Shown here in pieces: positions 29,296 to 36,256 of a stretch of DNA of 56,013 bases (positions are counted from its first letter, which is position 1; each line of letters begins with the position of its first letter). The notes beneath the pieces were generated by a model. The model saw nothing but the letters and a program-made list of their open reading frames with translations, made no database searches and was not told the origin of the DNA. Origin of the DNA: Brevundimonas sp. UBA7534 (GTDB lineage Bacteria > Pseudomonadota > Alphaproteobacteria > Caulobacterales > Caulobacteraceae). The translations under genes and the position numbers were made by a program. Where the stretch lies: the NCBI RefSeq assembly GCF_002479325.1, contig NZ_DLMO01000129.1, forward strand, positions 1 to 56,013, given 5' to 3'.

Positions 29296-30459
29296 TTGTC
29301 GCATTCCTCGCAGACGCGCGCCGTTTCGGCTGCCGATCGTGTGGCGAAGATCAAGCCTGTCCACGCGGCCGCCGCTTTCGGCGGTCTGGTGGGACTGGCG
29401 ATCGGCGCCGCCTATCTGGGCGGCGTTGCGGCGCAGGCGACGACCGTGCGCGCTCAGGCCGAACGTATCCAGGGCGCCACCGCCGCCGGCTTCACCGAGG
29501 AAGCCCTTTCCGCCGCCGCCGGCGGCCTGGACGCCAGTGCGCTTGCGATCGCCCGACGTCATGATCCCTACACCAGCGCGGGCTCGGCCCAGCGCGACCG
29601 CCAGGCCGAACTCCTGGCCGCCCGCCTGGAGCAGCTCCGGGCCAACCCCGGCGATCCGAACCTTCGTCGCGCCAGCCTGTCCGCTCCCACGCCGGCCCAG
29701 CCCTTCCGCATGGATCACGCGCTGGACGCCAGCCGCGACCTCGATTGCCTGACCCAGGCCGTCTATTACGAAGCGCGCGGCGAGGGCCGCGACGGCATGA
29801 GCGCGGTGGCCCAGGTGGTCCTGAACCGCGTTCGCCACCCCGCCTTCCCCAAGAGCGTATGCGGCGTGGTCTATCAGGGCGCCGCGCGCCGCACCGGCTG
29901 CCAATTCTCCTTCACCTGCTCGGGCGTGATGCGCGGACGCGTCAATCAGGCCGCCTGGAACCGCGCCCGCGACGTCGCCTCGAAGGCGCTTTCGGGCGGC
30001 GTGTACGCCGCGGTCGGAAACGCCACTCACTTCCACACCACCGGCGTGTCGCCGGCGTGGCGCGGATCGCTGGTGCGGGTCAGCCAGGTCGGCAGTCATC
30101 TGTTCTATCGTTTCGGCGGTCGGTCGGGCTCGCGCGGCGCCTTCACCTACGCCCCCCGCCCCTCGACGGATGCTGATCAACCGCGCCTGATCCAAGCTGC
30201 GATCAACCCCGTGGAAGCCGCGCGTCAGGCCGGCGAGGCTGTCGCCTATTCTCTCGTCCTCGCCCAGGAAGGCCGGACCCTGCCCGAGACCGCGCCCACC
30301 GCGAACATGAATGCCGCCAAGCCCGCCCCGCAGCGCGGCGCCCAGACGCCCGCTTCGTCTTCGCCGCCCGCCTCCGCACCGCGCGCTCAGTCGACGGCGA
30401 CCGCGCGCCCGGCCGGCCCCGCTGAATCCGACGCTGCCGCTTCCGCCAACGCCGTCTGA
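29296..30459 (+). CDS. SleB/CwlJ-type cell wall hydrolase (copy 2)
   Basis: 387 residues. A predicted N-terminal membrane anchor (HAAAAFGGLVGLAIGAAYLGGV) precedes the Hydrolase_2 domain at about 150-260: DCLTQAVYYEARGEGRDG, AVAQVVLNRVRHPAFPKSVCGVVYQG, TGCQFSFTCSG and NATHFHTTGVSPAW. The active-site Glu is in YYEARGE. The C-terminal 80 residues are Ala/Pro/Ser-rich. The start is TTG at 29296, supported by AGGA about 8 nt upstream. The domain closely resembles the copy at 22404-23609, but the N- and C-terminal parts differ, so this is an old duplication. Confidence 0.88.
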   Translation: MSHSSQTRAVSAADRVAKIKPVHAAAAFGGLVGLAIGAAYLGGVAAQATTVRAQAERIQGATAAGFTEEALSAAAGGLDASALAIARRHDPYTSAGSAQRDRQAELLAARLEQLRANPGDPNLRRASLSAPTPAQPFRMDHALDASRDLDCLTQAVYYEARGEGRDGMSAVAQVVLNRVRHPAFPKSVCGVVYQGAARRTGCQFSFTCSGVMRGRVNQAAWNRARDVASKALSGGVYAAVGNATHFHTTGVSPAWRGSLVRVSQVGSHLFYRFGGRSGSRGAFTYAPRPSTDADQPRLIQAAINPVEAARQAGEAVAYSLVLAQEGRTLPETAPTANMNAAKPAPQRGAQTPASSSPPASAPRAQSTATARPAGPAESDAAASANAV

Positions 30460-30521
30460 TCTCGCGTTCATCGTTGCGCGACTACCGCTTGTCGGGTCGT
30501 CGAAATCCGGCTGTTGATCCC

Positions 30522-31271
30522 TCAAGCCCCATCCGGCGATGGAGCAGGATGCAGGGGGACGCGCTTGAGCCACAGCTTCAGCGCCTCCCAGTGGATCGCC
30601 GCCAAGACCTTGAGCGTCAGCAGGGGCATGGCCAAGGCGGCGCGCAGGATCGCGCCGTCCGTCAGGGCGTGGCGACGGCCTGTCATTGAGGCGGCGATCA
30701 GGAGACCGTCCTTGTCCGAGCCGTTGATTTTTAGCGCCATGTGGTCGTCCGGCGCACGGCCCTGAAACGCATAACGCATCTCCATGCCCATGAAGGGCGA
30801 GACGTGCAGCGCCTTTGTCGCCTGCTGGCGAAACATCCCCTTCCCCGTCACGCCGTCCACGGGCAGGACATAGGCGTGTCTCTCGCCGAATGTGCTTGAA
30901 ACCTCATAGATCACGGCCGCCAGCCGCCCGTCGGCGGCGTGGCAGTAGTACAGGCTGATCGGATTGAAGACGTAGCCCAGGACGCGCGGCATGGTCAGCA
31001 GCCGCACGACGCCACCCTGGACGTCGACGCCTGCCCGTCTCAAGTGAAGCTGCACCTGGTCAAGGAGGGGCGTCGTCGATCCGTCGCCGTGATCCTGATC
31101 GTGAAATCCCAGCAGGTTGAAGCGATTGCGCGACAAAAGCCGCAACTTCGCATCGATTTCGTCCAGTTCAGCTAGATCCAGCAACAACCAAAAGACCCGA
31201 TAGCGAAGCCTGTGCTCGCGGGGACGAAGACGCCTGTGCGTCACCTCGCCGCGATAAAGGGCGGATTTCAC
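30522..31271 (-). CDS. DUF1365 family protein, linked to modified fatty-acid synthesis
   Basis: 249 residues with the DUF1365 signature: ALYRGEVTHRRLRPREHRLRYRVFWLLLDL, FGHxP-like GYVFNPISLYYCH, and HVSPFMGMEMRYAF. The start is GTG at 31269-31271, which overlaps the stop of the upstream FAD gene (GTGA), so translation is coupled. In Rhodobacter and many proteobacteria a DUF1365 gene sits with an FAD-dependent amine-oxidase-like gene and a cyclopropane-synthase-like methyltransferase in RpoE-ChrR-controlled loci. Pathways to methylated or furan fatty acids have been described from such genes. The exact reaction of this family member is not known to me. Confidence 0.9.
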   Translation of the reverse strand: MKSALYRGEVTHRRLRPREHRLRYRVFWLLLDLAELDEIDAKLRLLSRNRFNLLGFHDQDHGDGSTTPLLDQVQLHLRRAGVDVQGGVVRLLTMPRVLGYVFNPISLYYCHAADGRLAAVIYEVSSTFGERHAYVLPVDGVTGKGMFRQQATKALHVSPFMGMEMRYAFQGRAPDDHMALKINGSDKDGLLIAASMTGRRHALTDGAILRAALAMPLLTLKVLAAIHWEALKLWLKRVPLHPAPSPDGA

Positions 31272-32608
31272 GCCACACGCTCCAGCCCCGCAGGGCTGGG
31301 GATGATGTTGATGCGTCCGCTCTCGTTGTCGACCGACCATGGACGGCGCACGCTGCCGAGCTGTTCGGCCACCGCCAGACCGGACTGAAGGCCATCCTCA
31401 TGGAACCCTGCGCCGAAGTGGGCGCCGCAATACCAGACACCGCCCTGCCCCTGCAGCGTCCACAGCGCCTTCTGCGCGCGGATCGCGGCCGGGTCAAAGA
31501 TCGGGTGCTCGTAGATTTCCGTCCTCAGCAGCGTCTCCGAGCGCGGCGGGCGCGGAGGATTCAGCGTGACGAAAAGGTCGGGGCCAGGCAGCCCCTGCAG
31601 CCGGTTCATCCAATAGCTGACGCACAGACCGCCCTCGACGCCGATGTAATTCCATGCGGCCCAAGCGCGTCGACGACGCGGCATCAGGCTGGCGTCCGAG
31701 TGCAGGACCGTCAGATTGCGGCTGTAGCGGAAGGCGCCGAGCAGCGCGCGCTCAGCGTCGGTCGGCTGGGCCAACATCGCCAGCGCCTGGTCGGCGTGGG
31801 CGCCGATCACGACGTGGTCGAAACGATCCGTGCGCCCTTGACTGTCCAGCACCTCGACCTGGCCATCGACACGCCGGACCTCGATCGCGCCGTTAGCCAA
31901 CCGGACGCCCTCGCCCAGGTCTTGCACAAGACGGGACACATAGGCGCGGCTGCCGCCCTGGACTGTGCGCCAGACCGGGCGTCCGGTCAGCTTCAGCAGG
32001 CCATGATTGCCGCAAAAGCGGATGAAGGATTCGGCCGGATAGTCCATCAGGGTGTGCGCCGGAGACGACCAGATGGCCGCGGCCATGGGCAACAGATGGT
32101 CGTCCCGGAAGGCTTCGCTGAAGCCTTCGCGCTTGAGATAGTCGCCGAGCGTCAGATTGGGGTCCGACAGCGTCGCCAACTGCGCCGGAGCGTCCCGATA
32201 GAACCGCAGGATTTCCCGCAGCATGGTCCAGAAGCGAGGGCGGAAGGCGTTTCGCCTCTGCGCGAACAGGGCCGGCGCGGCGTATTCGAAGCGACCTTCG
32301 TCCAGCGACACCGCGAACGACATGTCGGTCGCACGGCTGGCGACGCCCAAGTGCTCGAACAGAGCCACCAGGTTTGGATAGGTGGCGTCATTGAAGACGA
32401 TGAAGCCGGTGTCCACGGGCGTGGTCCCGGCCGGCCCCTGGACGTCGACCGTATTGGTGTGACCGCCCAGCCGGTCGGCCTGCTCATAGACCACCACCTT
32501 GTGACGACGGGCCAGCAGCCAGGCGCAGGACAGGGCCGATATGCCCGACCCCACGACCGCGATCCGCAACGGCCGGGTCGTGGTTTCGGAACGGTTGGCG
32601 ATCGGCAT
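31268..32608 (-). CDS. FAD/NAD(P)-binding amine-oxidase-like protein (RpoE-ChrR regulon type)
   Basis: 446-residue flavoprotein. The FAD motif is near residue 17 (IAVVGSGISALSCAWLLARRHKVVVYEQADRLGGHTNTV). The middle (TGFIVFNDATYPNLVALFEHLGV) and end (VWYCGAHFGAGFHEDGLQSGLAVAEQL) are typical of the NAD/FAD-binding protein that accompanies DUF1365 genes. The probable role is oxidation or desaturation of a membrane fatty acyl chain. The ATG at 32606-32608 has CCGGAG upstream. It is first in an operon with DUF1365 and is divergent from the ECF sigma gene. Its promoter shares a palindrome with the sigma promoter. Confidence 0.9.
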   Translation of the reverse strand: MPIANRSETTTRPLRIAVVGSGISALSCAWLLARRHKVVVYEQADRLGGHTNTVDVQGPAGTTPVDTGFIVFNDATYPNLVALFEHLGVASRATDMSFAVSLDEGRFEYAAPALFAQRRNAFRPRFWTMLREILRFYRDAPAQLATLSDPNLTLGDYLKREGFSEAFRDDHLLPMAAAIWSSPAHTLMDYPAESFIRFCGNHGLLKLTGRPVWRTVQGGSRAYVSRLVQDLGEGVRLANGAIEVRRVDGQVEVLDSQGRTDRFDHVVIGAHADQALAMLAQPTDAERALLGAFRYSRNLTVLHSDASLMPRRRRAWAAWNYIGVEGGLCVSYWMNRLQGLPGPDLFVTLNPPRPPRSETLLRTEIYEHPIFDPAAIRAQKALWTLQGQGGVWYCGAHFGAGFHEDGLQSGLAVAEQLGSVRRPWSVDNESGRINIIPSPAGLERVA

Positions 32609-32635
32609 GAAGACTCCGGCGTGACTTTAGGCTTC

Positions 32636-32663
32636 GATACGTCGCGTCGGCGCGTTCGGATGT
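32636..32663 (-). promoter_or_regulatory. Predicted RpoE (ECF) promoter of the FAD-DUF1365 operon
   Basis: On the minus strand ACATCC (32658-32663), exactly 16 bp, CGTATC (32636-32641). Its -35 half overlaps the palindrome GGATG-TTGT-CATCC (32658-32671) shared with the opposite promoter. It resembles the TGATCC/CGTA type reported for ECF11 (RpoE-ChrR) sigma factors; that consensus is recalled from memory. Confidence 0.6.
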
Positions 32664-32665
32664 TG

Positions 32666-32693
32666 TCATCCGCCGACGTCCACAGCGCGTATA
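32666..32693 (+). promoter_or_regulatory. Predicted RpoE (ECF) autoregulatory promoter of the sigma-ChrR operon
   Basis: TCATCC (32666-32671), exactly 16 bp, CGTATA (32688-32693). It has the same -35 core, spacer and -10 core as the divergent promoter. The predicted transcript start is near 32700. Confidence 0.65.
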
Positions 32694-32738
32694 AGGACCA
32701 TGCATGATACGGTCGCCCTATCGCCGGTACGTCGCCCC

Positions 32739-33308
32739 ATGAGCTCGAATTACGGTGCTCGGGACGAAAACGGCCAACTGATCCAGGCGGTCGCGATCCG
32801 CCGCGACCGAGAAGCCTTCGCCCGTCTGTTCGAATACTTCGCCCCCAGGCTGAAGGCCTACCTGATGCACGCCGGCGCCCCGGCCGGCGCAGCCGAGGAT
32901 TTCGCCCAGGACGCGATGCTGACGGTCTGGAGAAAGGCGGATCTCTTCGATCCCACCCGCGCCAGCGCGGCGACGTGGATCTTCACCATCGCTCGCAATC
33001 GTCGACTGGACGTTCTGCGCAAGGAATCCCGCCCCTTGCCCGTCGCCGATCTCAGCCTTCTGCCGGACGAACCGGATCGCCCGGACGACCTGCTGTCGGG
33101 CGCCGAAGAGGCCGCCCGCCTGACCGAGGCCATGCGAAGCCTGTCGCCCGACCATGTCGAGGTGCTGCGCCTGGCCTTCTTCCAAGGCGCCGCCCATTCG
33201 GAAATCGCCCGTCATCTCGACCTTCCCCTGGGGACCGTGAAATCCCGCATCCGCAAGGCCATGATAAAGCTTCGTATCGCGCTTGAACCGCTGAGGGGGA
33301 TAGAATGA
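32739..33308 (+). CDS. rpoE: ECF RNA polymerase sigma factor, RpoE/ECF11 type
   Basis: 189 residues with sigma region 2 (REAFARLFEYFAPRLKAYLMHAGAPAGAAEDFAQDAMLTVWRKADLFDP and TWIFTIARNRRLDVLRKE) and region 4 (LRLAFFQGAAHSEIARHLDLPLGTVKSRIRKAM). The sequence and the linked ChrR protein place it with the singlet-oxygen/peroxide-responsive RpoE of alphaproteobacteria. The start is a choice between ATG 32700 (13 codons longer) and ATG 32739. The predicted promoter would start transcription at about 32700, making the longer form leaderless, so I prefer 32739. Neither has a good ribosome-binding site. It overlaps the anti-sigma gene by ATGA. Confidence 0.9.
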   Translation: MSSNYGARDENGQLIQAVAIRRDREAFARLFEYFAPRLKAYLMHAGAPAGAAEDFAQDAMLTVWRKADLFDPTRASAATWIFTIARNRRLDVLRKESRPLPVADLSLLPDEPDRPDDLLSGAEEAARLTEAMRSLSPDHVEVLRLAFFQGAAHSEIARHLDLPLGTVKSRIRKAMIKLRIALEPLRGIE

Positions 33309-33946
33309 CCCCGATGCGCCATTCCGTTTCCGACGACCGCCTCCTGGCCTATGCGGCCGGAGCGCTGAGCTCGCCAGAGGCCCTGGTGGTCGCCACGCAC
33401 CTGTGGATGCGTCCGCAGGCCGGCGCCTTCGCGCGCCGGCTCGAGGCCGTGGGCGGGCGCCTGCTGGAAGACATCCCGCCTGAACCCCTCCCCGCCGACG
33501 CCCTGGCCCGCGTCATGGCCCGAGCCGAGACCGATGCAGGGGCGGCGGTGCCCGCTTTGCCGCTGAACGACATGCCGCAACTGCCCGAGCCGCTTCGCCG
33601 CCATGCGCTCGGTCCCTGGCGATGGATGGGGCCGGGTGTGCGTGTGCGTGACGTGCTGGGCCCGCGCGCCGGCGACTGCCGTGTCATTCTGCTGGACATC
33701 CAGCCCGGCCGGGTGATGCCCCGCCATACGCACGGCGGCGTGGAGCTGACTTGCGTGTTGTCCGGCGCTTACGCCACCGACGACGAACGGTTCGACAAGG
33801 GCGACCTGGAAGAAGCGGATCAAGAGACCCTGCACCAGCCCCGGGTCGTTTCCGACGAGCCTTGCCTGTGCGTGGCCGCGTTGGACGGACAGATTCTGCT
33901 CGACGGCTGGCTGGGCCGCCTGATCCAACCGTTCATCCGCCTCTAG
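33305..33946 (+). CDS. chrR: ChrR-like cupin anti-sigma factor lacking the N-terminal cysteines
   Basis: 213 residues. The N-terminal anti-sigma domain (1-85) begins HSVSDDRLLAYAAGALSSPEALVVATHLWMRPQAG. The C-terminal cupin (100-195) carries PRHTHGGVELTCVLSGAY and ETLHQP. The four cupin zinc ligands known from Rhodobacter ChrR are kept at His141, His143, Glu147 and His177. Of the N-terminal zinc ligands His6 and His32 are kept, but the two cysteine positions of the usual HxxxCxxC are Arg36 and Ala39. In the characterised family this site holds zinc and helps bind the sigma factor. The start overlaps the sigma stop (ATGA), so translation is coupled. It should sequester RpoE until an oxidative signal. 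Confidence 0.92.
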   Translation: MTPMRHSVSDDRLLAYAAGALSSPEALVVATHLWMRPQAGAFARRLEAVGGRLLEDIPPEPLPADALARVMARAETDAGAAVPALPLNDMPQLPEPLRRHALGPWRWMGPGVRVRDVLGPRAGDCRVILLDIQPGRVMPRHTHGGVELTCVLSGAYATDDERFDKGDLEEADQETLHQPRVVSDEPCLCVAALDGQILLDGWLGRLIQPFIRL

Positions 33947-33950
33947 GGGC

Positions 33951-33978
33951 GCATCCGGGCGACGGCTTCGCTCGTAGA
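33951..33978 (+). promoter_or_regulatory. Third predicted RpoE (ECF) promoter, driving DUF1295-CFA-DUF2177
   Basis: GCATCC (33951-33956), exactly 16 bp, CGTAGA (33973-33978), inside the 55-bp gap after chrR and 23 bp before the DUF1295 ATG. It has the same CATCC-N16-CGTA core as the two promoters at 32636-32693. Confidence 0.55.
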
Positions 33979-34001
33979 GTTCGTGAACGCTAGGAGGGAT
34001 C

Positions 34002-34787
34002 ATGCTGGTCATCGTCGTTTGCGCCGCCCTGGCCGTCATCGCCCTGTCGCTCGCTTGGGTGATCGTGCGCTTCGCTGGCGACGGCGGCTGGACCGATGTG
34101 GTGTGGACCCTGTCGATCGGCGCGATTGGCGCCTTGGCCGCGCTGTGGCCGGCGGAGGACGCCGTCGTCGCGCGTCAGCTTCTTGTGGCGGTGTTGATCG
34201 GGCTGTGGGCGCTACGTCTGGGCGGCTATATCGCGCTGCGCACCGCGCGCTCCGACACGCCGGATCCGCGGTATGAGCGCTTCAAAAAGGAATGGGGGGG
34301 CTGGGGCTTCAAGGCCTGGGCTTTCCTGATGATACAGGCCGCGACCGTCGCGGTGCTGACTGTTTCGCTTAGAGCCGCCGCCATCCGTCCCGAAGCTGAT
34401 CTCGGGTGGCGCGACGCCCTGGCGGGTCTGATCGTTCTGGTCGCGGTTGGAGGGGAGACGCTTGCCGACCGACAGATGGCCGTCTTCCGCCGCGATCCGT
34501 CGAACAAGGGCAAGGTGGCCGACACGGGTCTTTGGGCCTGGTCCCGGCACCCGAACTATTTCTTCGAATGGACCGTCTGGCTGGCGTGGCTGGTGATGGC
34601 GCTGAGCGTGGACCATCCCTTCGGCTGGCTGTCTCTGATTGCTCCGGCGATGATGTGGTGGCTGCTCAACCACGTCAGCGGCGTGCCGATGCTGGAGGCG
34701 CAAATGCTGAAGTCCAGACCCCAGGCCTATCGCGCTTACCAGGACCGCGTATCCCGCTTCTTTCCCCTTCCACCCAAGGCCCGCTGA
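34002..34787 (+). CDS. DUF1295 (steroid 5-alpha-reductase-like) membrane protein
   Basis: 261 residues with six or seven predicted transmembrane helices. The C-terminal core matches DUF1295 and isoprenylcysteine methyltransferase-like enzymes: GLWAWSRHPNYFFEWTVWLAWLVMAL, and LLNHVSGVPMLEAQMLKSRPQAYRAYQDRVSRFFP. The family reduces or methylates lipid-like substrates in the membrane with an NADPH or SAM cofactor. The start ATG 34002 has a strong AGGAGGG site (33992-33998). It heads an operon with the CFA-type methyltransferase (11-bp gap) and DUF2177, next to the RpoE-ChrR pair. A role in modifying acyl chains is inference. Confidence 0.9.
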   Translation: MLVIVVCAALAVIALSLAWVIVRFAGDGGWTDVVWTLSIGAIGALAALWPAEDAVVARQLLVAVLIGLWALRLGGYIALRTARSDTPDPRYERFKKEWGGWGFKAWAFLMIQAATVAVLTVSLRAAAIRPEADLGWRDALAGLIVLVAVGGETLADRQMAVFRRDPSNKGKVADTGLWAWSRHPNYFFEWTVWLAWLVMALSVDHPFGWLSLIAPAMMWWLLNHVSGVPMLEAQMLKSRPQAYRAYQDRVSRFFPLPPKAR

Positions 34788-34798
34788 CCGGAGGCGTC

Positions 34799-35818
34799 AT
34801 GCCCTTATCCGCCCTGCTGCGCTCCGCCCAGGACGCGCCCGCGCCGGACTTCATCGTCCGCCCAGCCATCGCCGCCATGGTGGCGGGTGCGCGCAAGACG
34901 CTTCACGACGCGCCCGGCGCTGACGCCCGCTTCGCCCGGGAGATGGCCGAGCGCGTGATCGCCGAGCATGTGGAGGCCGCCAACGCTCAGCACTATGAGC
35001 TGCCGGCCGAGTTCTTCCGCATCTGCCTGGGTCCACGACTGAAATATTCCTGCTGCCTCTACCCCACCGGAACCGAAAGCCTGGCTCAGGCCGAGGAGGC
35101 GGCGCTGGCGGAGACCGCGATGCACGCCGGCCTCGCTGACGGCCAGACCGTTCTCGAACTGGGCTGCGGCTGGGGCTCGCTGTCGCTGTGGATGGCCGAG
35201 CGCTATCCCGCGTCGACCATCACCGCCGTGTCGAACTCGGCCGGTCAGCGCGCATTCATAGAGGCCCAAGCCCGCGAGCGCGGCCTGTCGAACCTGACCG
35301 TTCTCACGCGCGACATGAACGTCTTTGACACCGACCGGCGCTTTGACCGCATCGTCTCGGTCGAAATGTTCGAGCACATGGCGAACTGGCGCGCTTTGTT
35401 GACCCGCGCGCGGCGGTGGCTGGCGCCCGAGGGCCGAATGTTCATCCACGTCTTTTCACACCGGACGACCCCGTATCGCTTCGACTCATCGGACCGATCC
35501 GACTTCATCGCCCAGCACTTCTTCACCGGCGGCGTAATGCCCAGCCACGGCCTGATGCGGCAATACGCGGACCTGTTCGAGATCGAGCAGGACTGGCGCT
35601 GGAGCGGCGTCCATTACCAGCGGACGGCGCTGGATTGGCTCGCCAACATGGACGGCCAGCCCGAGGCTGTGGGGCGCATCATGCGCGACGTCTATGGCGA
35701 TCAGGCGCAGCTGTGGACACGGCGCTGGCGGCGCTTCTACTTGGCCACCGCCGGCCTGTTCGGCGATAGCGACGGTCGCGAATGGGGCGTCAGCCATTAT
35801 CGTCTTCGCGCTGTCTGA
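34799..35818 (+). CDS. Cyclopropane-fatty-acyl-phospholipid synthase family SAM methyltransferase
   Basis: 339-residue SAM-dependent methyltransferase. Motif I is TVLELGCGWGSLSLWMAERYP. CFA-family signature regions are AANAQHYELPAEFFRICLGPRLKYSCCLYPTG, FDRIVSVEMFEHMANW, and HHxF-like FIAQHFFTGGVMPSH. Members add a methylene or methyl group to the double bond of membrane unsaturated acyl chains. The shorter form linked to RpoE-ChrR is related to the Rhodobacter methylase that makes methylated unsaturated fatty acids, not necessarily cyclopropanes. GGAGG (34790-34794) lies 4 nt before the ATG. Second gene of the DUF1295 operon. The product (cyclopropane, methyl-alkene or furan precursor) cannot be told from sequence. 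Confidence 0.9.
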   Translation: MPLSALLRSAQDAPAPDFIVRPAIAAMVAGARKTLHDAPGADARFAREMAERVIAEHVEAANAQHYELPAEFFRICLGPRLKYSCCLYPTGTESLAQAEEAALAETAMHAGLADGQTVLELGCGWGSLSLWMAERYPASTITAVSNSAGQRAFIEAQARERGLSNLTVLTRDMNVFDTDRRFDRIVSVEMFEHMANWRALLTRARRWLAPEGRMFIHVFSHRTTPYRFDSSDRSDFIAQHFFTGGVMPSHGLMRQYADLFEIEQDWRWSGVHYQRTALDWLANMDGQPEAVGRIMRDVYGDQAQLWTRRWRRFYLATAGLFGDSDGREWGVSHYRLRAV

Positions 35819-35829
35819 AGGGGGCTATC

Positions 35830-36231
35830 ATGCGGTATCTGCTGGCTTATCTAGGAAGCGGACTGACCATGGGCGTATTGGACGCCATATGGCTTACGCT
35901 GATGGCCCCGCGTCTGTATCAGCCCGCGATCGGCGAACTGATGGCGGCCCGTCCCAACATGCGCGCCGCCATCGCCTTCTATCTGATCTATGTTTTCGGC
36001 GTGGTCTTCCTGGCGGTTATGCCGGCGCTGCGCGAGGGGTCCGCCCTACGCGCGGCGATCATGGGCGGTGTTCTGGGCCTTGTCGCCTACGCCACCTACG
36101 ATCTGACCAACCAGGCCACCCTGCGGATCTGGCCGACCCACATCACCCTGATCGACCTCGCCTGGGGCGTCTTCCTGACGACGACGGCCGCGCTGGGCGG
36201 TTACTGGCTGGCGAATCGCTTTTCGTCCTGA
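35830..36231 (+). CDS. DUF2177 family membrane protein
   Basis: 133 residues with four predicted transmembrane helices. It matches the DUF2177 pattern: GLTMGVLDAIWLTLMAPRLYQPAIGEL, an AFYLIYVFGVVFLAV helix, GLVAYATYDLTNQATLRIWP and the terminal helix. Function is unknown; it regularly occurs beside RpoE-ChrR-regulated lipid genes. The ATG at 35830 follows AAGGGGG, 11 bp after the methyltransferase stop, so it is the last gene of that operon. Confidence 0.9.
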   Translation: MRYLLAYLGSGLTMGVLDAIWLTLMAPRLYQPAIGELMAARPNMRAAIAFYLIYVFGVVFLAVMPALREGSALRAAIMGGVLGLVAYATYDLTNQATLRIWPTHITLIDLAWGVFLTTTAALGGYWLANRFSS

Positions 36232-36256
36232 CGACGCGGATATCCCGCGCGTCGGA

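Noticed and set aside
32700..32738. Sigma-factor start at ATG 32700
   Set aside because: It would coincide with the predicted transcript start, and the 13 added residues are not family-like. A leaderless start cannot be excluded.
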